DNA of 64,000 nucleotides from Viola odorata (taxonomy: Eukaryota > Streptophyta > Magnoliopsida > Malpighiales > Violaceae). Location of the stretch: positions 29,870,579 through 29,934,578 of the forward strand of contig OY829542.1 of NCBI GenBank assembly GCA_963691705.1, in the 5' to 3' direction. The position numbers and the translations under genes were made by a program. The number at the start of each line of letters is the position of its first letter. The stretch's first letter is position 1. This document shows positions 35,644 through 48,484 of this stretch, one piece after another. The notes beneath the pieces are model-generated. The model ran no database searches and was not told the DNA's origin. It saw only the letters and a program-made list of their open reading frames with translations.

Positions 35644-36678
35644 CGGCCTAGGACAATACCCCTCATGCGTGCGTGACGTTAGAAGTTTCCTAGGCCATAC
35701 ATCATTTTATTGCAAGTTTATCAAAAATTGCGGAACCTATGTGCAAACTGTTACAAAAGGAAGTAGACTTTATCTTTGACGAAGCATGCCAAAAAGCCTT
35801 TGATGAGATAAAAGAGAGACTGATATCAACCCCAATAATCCAGGCACCAGATTGGAGCCTGCCTTTCGAGCTGATGTATGATGCGAGCAACTCGGCGGTT
35901 GTTGCAGTTCTTGGCCAGAAAAAGGGTAGAGATCCACATGTGATCTACTACGCCTCTAAAATGCTAGATGAAGCGCAAAAGAATTACACCACAACCGAAA
36001 AGGAATTATTCGCAATAATTTTTGCCCTTGACAAGTTTAGATCATACTTGTTAGGGACGAAAGTTATTTCTTTTTCTGACCATGCTGTCTTGAGATATAA
36101 CTTGGCTAAACCTGAATCTAAGCTAAGACTGATCCGTTGTATTCTCCTTTTGCAGGAACACAACTTGGAGATTAAGGACAAAAAAGGAAGGGAACATCTT
36201 GTTGCAGACCACCTAAGCAGATATTTTGTGAAAGTTGACTCAGAGCCAATAAAGACGAATTCCCCGATGAACATCTATACTTGGTCAAGGCAATCAGACC
36301 ATGGTATGCTGACCTTCTCAATTCCCTAGCCACAGGTAAACATTTTGGAAACTTGACCAGCCAGGAAAAGGTAAAGATTAAGCATAACAATACATATTTC
36401 ATCTGGGATGATCCATATCTCTAGAGGATAGGGTCAGACCAACTACTTAGGAGGTGCATTCCTGAAAGTGAAATCCAATCAGTTTGAAATTCTTCCATTC
36501 TTATGCATGAGGCGGGCACTTTAGAGCAAGGAGAACAACTCTAAAAATCCTTGTATCAGGATTTTATTAGCCCACCATCTTTCATGATAGTTATCCATTA
36601 CAAAACATGCCTAGAATGTCAGAAAATAGGAAACATAAGTTCTAAAAATCAAATGCCCATGAACTTTATCATTAATTA
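35644..36678 (+). repeat. Pol unit copy C3
   Basis: Nearly full copy. It holds a frame of 196 codons (35739-36329) covering the RT thumb and RNase H with CDAS changed to YDAS, so it is one of the better preserved copies but still ends in stops. Confidence 0.9.
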
Positions 36679-37716
36679 CGGCCTAGGACAATACCCCTCA
36701 TGCGTGCGTGACGTTAGAAGTTTCCTTGGCCATGCAGGATTTTATTGCAGGTTTATCAAAAATTGTGGAACCTATATGCAAACTGTTACTAAAGGAAGTC
36801 GACTTCATCTTTGACGAAGCATGCCAAAAAGCCTTTGATGAGATAAAAGAGAGACTGATATCAGCCCCAATAATCCAGGCACCAGATTGTAGCATGCCTT
36901 TCGAGCGAATGTGTGATGAGGGCAACTCGATGATTGGTGCAGTTCTTGGCTACAAAAAGGGTAGAGATCCATATGTGATCTACTACTCCCCTAAAATGCT
37001 AGATGAAGCGCAGAAGAATTACACCACGACCGAAAAGGAATTATTTGCAATAATTTTAGCCCTTGACAAGTTTTGATCATATTTGTTAGGGACAAAAGTT
37101 ATTGTATTTTTTCACCATGCTGCCTTGAGATATCTCTAGGCTAAACCTGAATCTAAGCCAAGACTGATCTATTGGATTCTCCTTTTGTAGGAATACAACT
37201 TAGAGATTAAGGACAAAAAAAGAAGGGAGAATCTTGTTGTAGACCACCTAAGCAGATGTTTTGTGAAAGTTGAATCAGAGCCAGTAAAGACGAATTCCTC
37301 GATGAACATCTATACTTGGTCAAGGCAATCAGACCACGGTATGCTGACCTTCTCAATTCCCTAGCCACAGGTAAACATTTTGGAAACTTGACCTGCCAGG
37401 AAAAGGTAAAGATTAAGCATGACAGTAGATATTTCATCTGGGATAATCCATTTCTCTAGAGGATAGGGTCTGACCAACTACTTAGGAGGTGCATTCCTGA
37501 AAGTGAAATCTAATCTGTTTTGAAATTCTTCCATTCTTATGCATGTGGCGGGCACTTTGGAGCAAGGAGAACAACTCTAAAAATCAGTGAATCCGGATTT
37601 TATTAGCCCACCATCTTTCATGATAGTTATGCATTTTACAAAACATGCCCAGAATGTCAAAAAATAGGAAACATAAGTTCTAAAAATAAAATGCCCATGA
37701 ACTTTGTCATTAATTG
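36679..37716 (+). repeat. Pol unit copy C4
   Basis: Nearly full copy (1,038 bp), diverged from its neighbours by scattered substitutions. Confidence 0.9.
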
Positions 37717-38765
37717 TGGCCTAGGACAATACCCCTCAAGTGTGCGTGAGGTTAGATGTTTCCTTGGCCATGTAGGATTTTATCGCAGGTTTATCAAAGA
37801 TTTTTTAAAAATCGCGGAACCTATGTGCAAACTATTACAAAAGAAAGTCAACTTCATCTTTGACGAAGCATGCCAAAAACCTTTGATGAGATAAATGAGA
37901 GACTGATATTAGCCCCAATAATCTAGGCACCAGATTGGAGCCTGCCTTTCGAGTTCATGTGTGATGCGAGCAACTCGGCGGTTGTTGCAGTTCTTGGCTA
38001 GAAAAAGGGTAGAGATCCACATGTGATCTACTACACCCCTAAAATGCTAGATGTAGCGCAAAAGAATTACACCACAACCGAAAAAGAATTATTCGCAATA
38101 ATTTTTGCCCTTGACAAGTTTAGATCATACTTGTTAGGGACGAAAGTTATTGTATTTTCTAACCATGCTGCCTTGAGATATAACTTGGCTAAACCTGAAT
38201 CTAAGCTAAGACTGATCCGTTGGATTCTCCTTTTGTAGGAATACAACTTGGAGATTAAGGACAAAAAAGGAAACGAGAATCTTATTGTAGACCACCTAAG
38301 CAGATGTTTTGTGAAAGCTGACTCAGAGCCAGTCAAAGAAGAATTCCCAGAAGAACATCTATACTTGGTCAAGGCAAACAGACCATGGTATGCTGACCTT
38401 GTCAATTTCCTAGCCACAGGTAAACATTTTGGAAACTTGACTAGCTAGAAAAAGGTAAAAATTAAGCATGGCAGTAGATATTTCATCTGGGATGATCCAT
38501 ATCTCTAGAGGATAGGATCACACCAACTGCTTAGGAGGTGCATTCCTGAAAGTGAAATCCAATATGTTTTGAAATTCTACCATTCTTATGCATGCGGCGG
38601 GCACTTTGGAGCAAGGAGAACAACTCTAAAAATCCATGAATCAGGATTTTATTAGCCCACCATCTTTCATGATAGTTATGCATTTTACAAAACATGCCCA
38701 AAGTGTCAGAAAATAGGAAACATAAGTTCTAAAAATCAAATGCTCAAGAACTTTATCATTAATTG
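37717..38765 (+). repeat. Pol unit copy C5
   Basis: 1,049 bp, same length as the following block but clearly diverged in sequence from it. Confidence 0.92.
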
Positions 38766-39814
38766 CGGCCTAGGACAATACCCCTCATGCATGCGTGAGG
38801 TTAGAAGTTTCCTTGGCCATGCAGGATTTTATCGCAGGTTTATCAAAGATTTTTCAAAAATTGCGGAACCTATGTACAAACTGTTACAAAAGGAAGTCAA
38901 CTTCATATTTGACGAAGCATGCCAAAAAGCCTTTGATGAGATAAAAGAGAGACTGATATCATCCCCAATAATCTAGGCACCATAATGAAGCATGCCTTTT
39001 GAGCTGATGTGTGATGCGAGCAACTCGGTGGTGTTGCAGTTCTTGGTCAGAAAAAGGGTAGAGATCCACATATGATCAACTATGCCTATAAAATGCTAGA
39101 TAAAACGTAGAAGAATTACATCACAACCGAAAAGGAATTATTCGCAATAATTTTTACCCTTGACAAGTTTAGATCATACTTGTTAGGGACAAAAGTTATT
39201 GTATTTTCTGACTATGCTGCCTTGAGATATATCTTTCCTAAATCTGAATCTAAGCCAAGACTGATCTGTTGGATTCTCCTTTTGTAGGAAAATAACTTGG
39301 AGATTAAGGACAAAAAAGGAAGCGAGAATCTTGTTGCAAACCACCTGCACAGATGTTTTGTGAAAGCTGACTCAAAGCCAGTCAAAGACGAATTCCCCTA
39401 TGATTATTTATACATGGTCAAGGCAATAAGATCAAGGTATGCTGACCTTGTCAATTTCCTAGCCACAGGTAAATATTTTAGAAACCTGACCAGCTAGGAA
39501 AAGGTAAAGATTAAGCATGACAGTAGATATTTCATCTAGGATGATCCATATCTCTAGAGGATAGGATCAGACCAACTACTTAGGAGGTTAATTCCAGAAA
39601 GTGAAATCCAATCTGTTTTCAAATTCTGTCATTCTTATGCATGCGGCGGGCACTTTGGAGTAAGGAGAACAACTCTAAAAAAATTTGAATCAGGATTTTA
39701 TTAGCCCACCATCTGTCATGATAGTTATTCATTTTACAAAACATGCCCAGAATGTTAGAAAATAGGAAACATAACTTCTAAAAATCAAATGCCCTTGAAC
39801 TTTATCATTAATTA
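38766..39814 (+). repeat. Pol unit copy C6
   Basis: First of six consecutive near-identical 1,049-bp copies. It shares with C7-C11 the diagnostic change GCACCATAATGAAGC and the word CCACCTGCACAGATG. Confidence 0.93.
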
Positions 39815-40863
39815 CAGCCTAGGACAATACCCCTCATGTGTGTGTGAGGTTAGAAGTTTCCTTGGCCATGCAGGATTTTATCGCAGGTTTATCAAAGATT
39901 TTTCAAAAATTGTGGAACCTATGTACAAACTGTTACAAAAGGAAGTCAACTTCATATTTGACGAAGCATGCCAAAAAGCCTTTGATGAGATAAAAGAGAG
40001 ACTGATATCATCCCCAATAATCTAGGCACCATAATGAAGCATGCCTTTTGAGCTGATGTGTGATGCGAGCAACTCGGTGGTGTTGCAGTTCTTGGTCAGA
40101 AAAAGGGTAGAGATCCACATATGATCAACTATGCCTATAAAATGCTAGATAAAACGTAGAAGAATTACATCACAACCGAAAAGGAATTATTCGCAATAAG
40201 TTTTGCCCTTGACAAGTTTAGATCATACTTGTTAGGGACAAAAGTTATTGTATTTTCTGACTATGCTGCCTTGAGATATATCTTTCCTATACCTGAATCT
40301 AAGCCAAGACTGATCTATTGGATTCTCCTTTTGTAGGAAAATAACTTGGAGATTAAGGACAAAAAAGGAAGCGAGAATCTTGTTGCAAACCACCTGCACA
40401 GATGTTTTGTGAAAGCTGACTCAAAGCCAGTCAAAGACGAATTCCCCTATGATTATTTATACATGGTCAAGGCAATCAGATCATGGTATGCTGACCTTGT
40501 CAATTTCCTAGCCACAGGTAAATATTTTAGAAACCTGACCAGCTAGGAAAAGGTAAAGATTAAGCATGACAGTAGATATTTCATCTAGGATGATCCATAT
40601 CTCTAGAGGATAGGATCAGACCAACTACTTAGGAGGTTTATTCCAGAAAGTGAGATCCAATCTGTTTTCAAATTCTGTCATTCTTATGCATGCGGCGGGC
40701 ACTTTGGAGTAAGGAGAACAACTCTAAAAAAATTTGAATCAGGATTTTATTAGCCCACCATCTGTCATGATAGTTATTCATTTTACAAAACATGCCCAGA
40801 ATGTTAGAAAATAGGAAACATAACTTCTAAAAATCAAATGCCCTTGAACTTTATCATTAATTA
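39815..40863 (+). repeat. Pol unit copy C7
   Basis: 1,049 bp, near-identical to C6; private variant CAATAAGTTTT near 40193. Confidence 0.93.
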
Positions 40864-41912
40864 CAGCCTAGGACAATACCCCTCATGTGTGCGTGAGGTT
40901 AGAAGTTTCCTTGGCCATGCAGGATTTTATCGCAGGTTTATCAAAGATTTTTTAAAAATTGCGGAACCTATGTACAAACTGTTACAAAAGGAAGTCAACT
41001 TCATATTTGACGAAGCATGCCAAAAAGCCTTTGATGAGATAAAAGAGAGACTGATGTCATCCCCAATAATCTAGGCACCATAATGAAGCATGCCTTTTGA
41101 GCTGATGTGTGATGCGAGCAACTCGGTGGTGTTGCAGTTCTTGGTCAGAAAAAGGGTAGAGATCCACATATGATCAACTATGCCTATAAAATGCTAGATA
41201 AAACGTAGAAGAATTACATCACAACCGAAAAGGAATTATTCGCAATAATTTTTGCCCTTGACAAGTTTAGATCATACTTGTTAGGGACAAAAGTTATTGT
41301 ATTTTCTGACTATGCTGCCTTGAGATATATCTTTCCTAAATCTGAATCTAAGCCAAGACTGATCTGTTGGATTCTCCTTTTGTAGGAAAATAACTTGGAG
41401 ATTAAGGACAAAAAAGGAAGCGAGAATCTTGTTGCAAACCACCTGCACAGATGTTTTGTGAAAGCTGACTCAAAGCCAGTCAAAGACGAATTCCCCTATG
41501 ATTATTTATACATGGTCAAGGCAATCAGATCATGGTATGCTGACCTTGTCAATTTCCTAGCCACAGGTAAATATTTTAGAAACCTGACCAGCTAGGAAAA
41601 GGTAAAGATTAAGCATGACAGTAGATATTTCATCTAGGATGATCCATATCTCTAGAGGATAGGATCAGACCAACTACTTAGGAGGTTTATTCCAGAAAGT
41701 GAAATCCAATCTGTTTTCAAATTCTGTCATTCTTATGCATGCGGCGGGCACTTTGGAGTAAGGAGAACAACTCTAAAAAAATTTGAATCAGGATTTTATT
41801 AGCCCACCATCTGTCATGATAGTTATTCATTTTACAAAACATGCCCAGAATGTTAGAAAATAGGAAACATAACTTCTAAAAATCAAATGCCCTTGAACTT
41901 TATCATTAATTA
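40864..41912 (+). repeat. Pol unit copy C8
   Basis: 1,049 bp, near-identical to C6-C11; private variant CTGATGTCATCC near 41051. Confidence 0.93.
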
Positions 41913-42961
41913 CAGCCTAGGACAATACCCCTCATGTGTGCGTGAGGTTAGAAGTTTCCTTGGCCATGCAGGATTTTATCGCAGGTTTATCAAAGATTTT
42001 TCAAAAATTGCGGAACCTATGTACAAACTGTTACAAAAGGAAGTCAACTTCATATTTGACGAAGCATGCCAAAAAGCCTTTGTTGAGATAAAAGAGAGAC
42101 TGATATCATCCCCAATAATCTAGGCACCATAATGAAGCATGCCTTTTGAGCTGATGTGTGATGCGAGCAACTCGGTGGTGTTGCAGTTCTTGGTCAGAAA
42201 AAGGGTAGAGATCCACATATGATCAACTATGCCTATAAAATGCTAGATAAAACGTAGAAGAATTACATCACAACCGAAAAGGAATTATTCGCAATAATTT
42301 TTGCCCTTTACAAGTTTAGATCATACTTGTTAGGGACAAAAGTTATTGTATTTTCTGACTATGCTGCCTTGAGATATATCTTTCCTAAATCTGAATCTAA
42401 GCCAAGACTGATCTGTTGGATTCTCCTTTTGTAGGAAAATAACTTGGAGATTAAGGACAAAAAAGGAAGCGAGAATCTTGTTGCAAACCACCTGCACAGA
42501 TGTTTTGTGAAAGCTGACTCAAAGCCAGTCAAAGACGAATTCCCCTATGATTATTTATACATGGTCAAGGCAATCAGATCATGGTATGCTGACCTTGTCA
42601 ATTTCCTAGCCACAGGTAAATATTTTAGAAACCTGACCAGCTAGGAAAAGGTAAAGATTAAGCATGACAGTAGATATTTCATCTAGGATGATCCATATCT
42701 CTAGAGGATAGGATCAGACCAACTACTTAGGAGGTTTATTCCAGAAAGTGAAATCCAATCTGTTTTCAAATTCTGTCATTCTTATGCATGCGGCGGGCAC
42801 TTTGGAGTAAGGAGAACAACTCTAAAAAAATTTGAATCAGGATTTTATTAGCCCACCATCTGTCATGATAGTTATTCATTTTACAAAACATGCCCAGAAT
42901 GTTAGAAAATAGGAAACATAACTTCTAAAAATCAAATGCCCTTGAACTTTATCATTAATTA
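41913..42961 (+). repeat. Pol unit copy C9
   Basis: 1,049 bp. Shares two private variants with C10 only: TTTGTTGAGAT (near 42079) and GCCCTTTACAAG (near 42303). Confidence 0.93.
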
Positions 42962-44010
42962 CAGCCTAGGACAATACCCCTCATGTGTGCGTGAGGTTAG
43001 AAGTTTCCTTGGCCATGCAGGATTTTATCGCAGGTTTATCAAAGATTTTTCAAAAATTGCGGAACCTATGTACAAACTGTTACAAAAGGAAGTCAACTTC
43101 ATATTTGACGAAGCATGCCAAAAAGCCTTTGTTGAGATAAAAGAGAGACTGATATCATCCCCAATAATCTAGGCACCATAATGAAGCATGCCTTTTGAGC
43201 TGATGTGTGATGCGAGCAACTCGGTGGTGTTGCAGTTCTTGGTCAGAAAAAGGGTAGAGATCCACATATGATCAACTATGCCTATAAAATGCTAGATAAA
43301 ACGTAGAAGAATTACATCACAACCGAAAAGGAATTATTCGCAATAATTTTTGCCCTTTACAAGTTTAGATCATACTTGTTAGGGACAAAAGTTATTGTAT
43401 TTTCTGACTATGCTGCCTTGAGATATATCTTTCCTAAATCTGAATCTAAGCCAAGACTGATCTGTTGGATTCTCCTTTTGTAGGAAAATAACTTGGAGAT
43501 TAAGGACAAAAAAGGAAGCGAGAATCTTGTTGCAAACCACCTGCACAGATGTTTTGTGAAAGCTGACTCAAAGCCAGTCAAAGACGAATTCCCCTATGAT
43601 TATTTATACATGGTCAAGGCAATCAGATCATGGTATGCTGACCTTGTCAATTTCCTAGCCACAGGTAAATATTTTAGAAACCTGACCAGCTAGGAAAAGG
43701 TAAAGATTAAGCATGACAGTAGATATTTCATCTAGGATGATCCATATCTCTAGAGGATAGGATCAGACCAACTACTTAGGAGGTTTATTCCAGAAAGTGA
43801 AATCCAATCTGTTTTCAAATTCTGTCATTCTTATGCATGCGGCGGGCACTTTGGAGTAAGGAGAACAACTCTAAAAAAATTTGAATCAGGATTTTATTAG
43901 CCCACCATCTGTCATGATAGTTATTCATTTTACAAAACATGCCCAGAATGTTAGAAAATAGGAAACATAACTTCTAAAAATCAAATGCCCTTGAACTTTA
44001 TCATTAATTA
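42962..44010 (+). repeat. Pol unit copy C10
   Basis: 1,049 bp. Carries the same two variants as C9, so the two copies descend from one recent duplication. Confidence 0.93.
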
Positions 44011-45059
44011 CAGCCTAGGACAATACCCCTCATGTGTGCGTGAGGTTAGAAGTTTCCTTGGCCATGCAGGATTTTATCGCAGGTTTATCAAAGATTTTTC
44101 AAAAATTGCGGAACCTATGTACAAACTGTTACAAAAGGAAGTCAACTTCATATTTGACGAAGCATGCCAAAAAGCCTTTGATGAGATAAAAGAGAGACTG
44201 ATATCATCCCCAATAATCTAGGCACCATAATGAAGCATGCCTTTTGAGCTGATGTGTGATGCGAGCAACTCGGTGGTGTTGCAGTTCTTGGTCAGAAAAA
44301 GGGTAGAGATCCACATATGATCAACTATGCCTATAAAATGCTAGATAAAACGTAGAAGAATTACATCACAACCGAAAAGGAATTATTCGCAATAGTTTTT
44401 GCCCTTGACAAGTTTAGATCATACTTGTTAGGGACAAAAGTTATTGTATTTTCTGACTATGCTGCCTTGAGATATATCTTTCCTAAATCTGAATCTAAGC
44501 CAAGACTGATCTGTTGGATTCTCCTTTTGTAGGAAAATAACTTGGAGATTAAGGACAAAAAAGGAAGCGAGAATCTTGTTGCAAACCACCTGCACAGATG
44601 TTTTGTGAAAGCTGACTCAAAGCCAGTCAAAGACGAATTCCCCTATGATTATTTATACATGGTCAAGGCAATCAGATCATGGTATGCTGACCTTGTCAAT
44701 TTCCTAGCCACAGGTAAATATTTTAGAAACCTGACCAGCTAGGAAAAGGTAAAGATTAAGCATGACAGTAGATATTTCATCTAGGATGATCCATATCTCT
44801 AGAGGATAGGATCAGACCAACTACTTAGGAGGTTTATTCCAGAAAGTGAAATCCAATCTGTTTTCAAATTCTGTCATTCTTATGCATGCGGCGGGCACTT
44901 TGGAGTAAGGAGAACAACTCTAAAAAAAATTGAATCAGGATTTTATTAGCCCACCATCTGTCATGATAGTTATTCATTTTACAAAACATGCCCAGAATGT
45001 TAGAAAATAGGAAACATAACTTCTAAAAATCAAATGCCCTTGAACTTTATCATTAATTA
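44011..45059 (+). repeat. Pol unit copy C11
   Basis: 1,049 bp, near-identical to C6-C8; private variant CAATAGTTTTT near 44391. Confidence 0.93.
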
Positions 45060-45820
45060 CAGCCTAGGACAATACCCCTCATGTGTGCGTGAGGTTAGAA
45101 GTTTCCTTGGCCATGCAGGATTTTATCGCAGGTTTATCAAAGATTTTTCAAAAATTGCGGAACCTATGTGCAAACTGTTACAAAAGGAAGTCGACTTCAT
45201 CTTTGACGAAGCATGCCAAAATGCCTTTGATGAGATAAAAGAGAGACTTATATCTGCCCCAATAATCTAGGCACCAGATTGGAGCCTGCCTTTACACCAC
45301 GACCGAAAAGGAATTATTTGTAATAATTTTTTCCCTTGACATGTTTAGATCATACTTGTTAGGGACAAAAGATATTGTATTTTCTGACCATGCTACCTTG
45401 AGATATCTCTTGGCTAAACCTAAATCTAAGCCAAGACTGATCCGTTGGATTCTCCTTTTGCAGGAATACAACTTGGAGATTATGGACAAAAAAGGAAGGG
45501 AGAATCTTGTTGCAGACCACCTAAGCAGATTTTTTGTGAAAACTGACTCAGAGCTAGACAAAGACGAATTTCATGATGAACATCTATACTTGGTCAAGGC
45601 AATCAGACCATGGTATGCTGACCTTGTCAATTTCCTAGCCACAAGTAAACATTTTGGAAACCTAGCCAGCCAGGAAAAGGTAAAGATTAAGCATGACAGT
45701 AGATATTTCATCTGGGATGATCCATATCTCAGGAGGATAGGATCAGACCAACTGCTTAGGAGGTGCATTCCTGAAAGTGAAATCCAATCTGTTTTGAAAT
45801 TCTGCCATTCTTATGTATGC
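45060..45820 (+). repeat. Pol unit copy C12, hybrid, split by element 3
   Basis: The first ~100 bp match the young C6-C11 type, then the sequence switches to the older type (GTGCAAACTG, GTCGACTTCATC). About 140 bp are lost near 45293. The copy is cut at 45820 by element 3 and its last part, the integrase zinc domain, is at 62003-62176 where it runs straight into the integrase core. Confidence 0.9.
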
Positions 45821-46021
45821 TGATAAGATCTGGACTGTTGGGGAAGAGGAGTCGGGATTATGACCGTCTGGAATCACTGTAATTGTAGTCCATCGTACCT
45901 GCAAGGCGCCAGAGGGGGGATTCCGGCGTAGACACTCCGATGCTTAAGTTAGTATGGCTGTGAAATTTGACAGAGATTTTGGTAGAGAGATTGCTCTTAC
46001 ATTCGATCTAGAAATGTGGGG

Positions 46022-46034
46022 TATTTATAGCCGA
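46022..46034 (-). promoter_or_regulatory. TATA box of element 3 LTR
   Basis: On the minus strand CTATAAATACCCC, present in both LTRs (second copy about 61648-61660). TGACG/ACGTCA words lie 60-110 bp upstream of it (46094-46135). Confidence 0.6.
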
Positions 46035-46093
46035 AGGAAGAAGGGTCGTTACCCCCAGGGGTGGGCATTATCAAGGGTAGATAACACCCAGGA

Positions 46094-46136
46094 TGACGTC
46101 AGCATACGTCAGCTGAACCGTACAAGAGGACGTCAG
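46094..46136 (-). promoter_or_regulatory. ACGTCA-rich (as-1-like) cluster in LTR U3
   Basis: TGACGTCA is followed by TACGTCA and GGACGTCA within 43 bp. This arrangement resembles plant as-1/TGA-factor sites. The partner LTR (61719-61761) keeps TACGTCA but has TGACATCA and GGACGTCA. Confidence 0.45.
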
Positions 46137-46388
46137 CATGCGGATATCACTGTAGAGATATCGCCCATGGGCGCTGTCAGGGTATCTTGGGATAGGATGA
46201 CGCCGTGTGGGTCCCCCCCTCCCCCCCCCCCCCCCCCCCCCCCCGCTGCTGATGTTGACCATCCCAGTATCCTTGGCCTAACAGGGGCGGCAGCCGGGTG
46301 CCGTTTGTCAGTCAAGGTCTATAGGGATCCAGTTTTGACTTGAGGTGAGAAGACGATTATACCCTTGGTGTTTCCTTAATTGTTATCA

Positions 46389-47096
46389 TAAGCCCAACTG
46401 AAAACGAGCCCGAGTGTTCACCAAGGGCTGCCTCTCTTGTCCTCTGGAGGAATCATTACTCCCTTTGCGCCGTATCAGCTTCGGGAAAAATTACCGAGTT
46501 TTCCTGATTCCTTTGTTAATTCCATTGCACCGGACATATGATAGCAAAACTGGTAAGAGGGACCGACTGCTAGCGATAACACAGGTCTTCTCCAAAGCTT
46601 CCGCTATCATCTGGAGGTGACATGTCCGTGTTTTTCCTGCACATTCTCAAATGTTGTTTGGTCACGTTAGCGAAAATAACATGTAGTGGTAAGTACTAGT
46701 TACCCTTAGGGGTTTTCACCCACTCATGCCAGGGTGTTTTTTGTGTCGCCGCTTCCCTCCAGACTCGTGAGGTCTGGCCATGCGGTAAGCTGCTCGCAAT
46801 ATTGTCGTGGTCTTATGCCATGAGCCGCTTACAGTTTGTGCGGTCTTACGCCAGAGCTACCGGCGATATTAACGCAGTTTTACGCTGCTAGGAGCTACCT
46901 GTAATATCGACACGGTTTCACGCTGCAGGCTGCCTACAAATTGTAAGGTCTTACGCTCCCCGACATATATTCTATTCAAGCATCTTGGGTGTCTACCAGG
47001 AGTTCCGCGTTGGCCCTTCCCTCTAACTGCTTTGGGATAACGATACGACTCGATTTTTGAGGTGCACGCCTTGGTGCCCAGCTAATGCTTCGTATC
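46389..47096. other. Element 3 region next to 3' LTR
   Basis: Non-coding. At 46780-46960 there are about four degenerate repeats of 45-50 bp around the word CGGTCTTACGC / GGTTTCACGC. The word AAGCCCAACTGAAAA directly inside the LTR recurs at about 47720. I see no normal polypurine tract against this LTR on the minus strand. Confidence 0.55.
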
Positions 47097-47103
47097 TATA
47101 AAT
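47097..47103 (+). promoter_or_regulatory. TATA box of antisense ORF at 47161
   Basis: TATAAAT, 58 bp before the ATG at 47161; placement is suggestive only. Confidence 0.35.
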
Positions 47104-47160
47104 GTGATCCTTTTCTGCAGATTCTTCACATTCTCTCAGCCCCTCATTTGCCATTTTCTC

Positions 47161-47550
47161 ATGGAAGATCTCACTAGAAACTTTCTGATCTCTAAGGCCC
47201 TGACCCTCAAAAATCTTACTGAGGGTGACATCAGTTTTCTGGAAAACATGATGACGAAGTCCGGCGAGGATATCCTGGAGCTCCGGGGAATGATGACCCC
47301 GATTCAGGCCAGGATCGGGGCTGCTACCATGGAGGACTTCAATCTTATTGGGAATGTCTCCAAGTTGGCCGTCGCCGTCTGCCGTATTGAAGTAGCCATC
47401 ACTATGCTGCAGCAGAGGAAGGATCTGCTGAACTGCTGTCTGAAGAGCATGAGGAGCACCTCTTTCGAGCTGACTTTGGTGGAAGAGGCCCTGAGGGATA
47501 TCCCTACTCTGCTGGTGGATGACGACAATGACGTCGGGTCCCGGGCTTGA
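47161..47550 (+). CDS. Antisense ORF 1 in element 3, 129 aa, unknown function
   Basis: An intact frame starting MEDLTRNFLISKAL and ending VDDDNDVGSRA. It looks mostly helical (heptad-like leucines in LNCCLKSMRSTSFELTLVEE) and acidic at the C-terminus. It runs on the strand opposite to the gag-pol genes of its host element. I recognise no domain. Codon usage looks protein-like (many GAG, CTG, CTC). A TATA-like box stands just upstream. It may be part of the same antisense gene group as the two larger genes downstream. Confidence 0.45.
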   Translation: MEDLTRNFLISKALTLKNLTEGDISFLENMMTKSGEDILELRGMMTPIQARIGAATMEDFNLIGNVSKLAVAVCRIEVAITMLQQRKDLLNCCLKSMRSTSFELTLVEEALRDIPTLLVDDDNDVGSRA

Positions 47551-48080
47551 ATGCTTGCCGCTCCGCTTTCTCTTTTGTTTTCCCTTTGTATATTCTATGT
47601 ATGCGGACGTATCTTTAGGCCGTTAGGCCGTAATGAAACTTCTTTTCGTTATTGGCCTTGTGATCTTTCTCCCCTTTTTGGGGAGTTAGACGTAGCTTCG
47701 ATTTGAGAGCTATGGCTAAGCCCAACTGAAAATGAGTCAGATACGGGTCAGACTTTTGCAGTATTTATTCTTCTTTATCTACCAGGTGACGATGGTTGCT
47801 TAGACAAACTGTTCTACTAATCACGCGCCGTCTCTTCAGTAATAACTGATTGGGCGGTTTTTCTGTGTTTCTTGATCGTCGAGAAATTTCAACAGGCGTG
47901 CTCCAAGGATTTTGAATTTGCCATTATGCTTGATCTTCTCAATACGCATTAAATTATCCTTCTCCCCTTTGAGAAATTTGAAGAGTCTCACCATTTTATC
48001 TATTTATGGGGAGTTCTTCTCCTTTTTCCTGTTCATCTTCTTCTTCATATTTTTCTGCTGCTACTGATTTTCATCTCTCA

Positions 48081-48484
48081 TGGCTGATTCATACGATCAG
48101 GTCGCCGATGAGCGAGAATCTCGTCCGACTCCTCCCACTACCCCAGATTCCGACAATCCCCCTTCGCCGCCATACCGGAAGAGGTTGGAAGAAGTCGAAG
48201 AAGAGAGCACATTTTGATACTACTGGCTGGTATCCTTCTTCCTCAGCCCTTCCAGTTTGTGAGGGCAAAAGATTGTTTCCTCCCGCTGACTGGTTTGAGG
48301 AGGAAATTCCTTCAAGCGATACCGTCGCAAAGGCGGCATCCTCTGCTGTCAAAGAGGAATCGAAACCACTGATGCCGAGTCCAGGGTGAAAGGCTGACAA
48401 ATCCCCTCTTTTCACTGATGAGGAGCTTCCGCCTTCAGACAAGGAATACTGGTACTGGCCCTCTTACTGGCCTGACGATGATTG
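48081..48484 (+). pseudogene. Antisense ORF 2 in element 3, broken
   Basis: A start MADSYDQVADERESRPTPP is followed by a proline-rich stretch and PYRKRLEEVEEEST. The frame then shifts: the other frame continues with LFPPADWFEEEIPSSDT and, after another change, DEELPPSDKEYWYWPSYW, ending DD then TGA at 48482. The tryptophan/tyrosine-rich end is striking. No known domain is recognised. Confidence 0.4.

Larger units (their letters stand above)
45821..46388 (-). repeat. 3' LTR of element 3
   Basis: 568 bp. Differs from 61448-62002 by scattered substitutions and by the length of a C-run (46221-46244 against 61840-61861). Confidence 0.95.

Noticed and set aside
38740..45270. Repeated ORFs of 66-78 codons as separate genes
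   Set aside because: They are pieces of the amplified pol unit; in-frame stops are repeated in every copy.
19706..45820. CRISPR-like array
   Set aside because: The repeats are 1,049 bp, have no spacers, and are plant retrotransposon DNA.
45954..46343. 129-codon ORF inside the LTR of element 3
   Set aside because: It runs through the C-run as polyproline and is on the strand opposite to the LTR transcript; the related frame in the other LTR differs in length.
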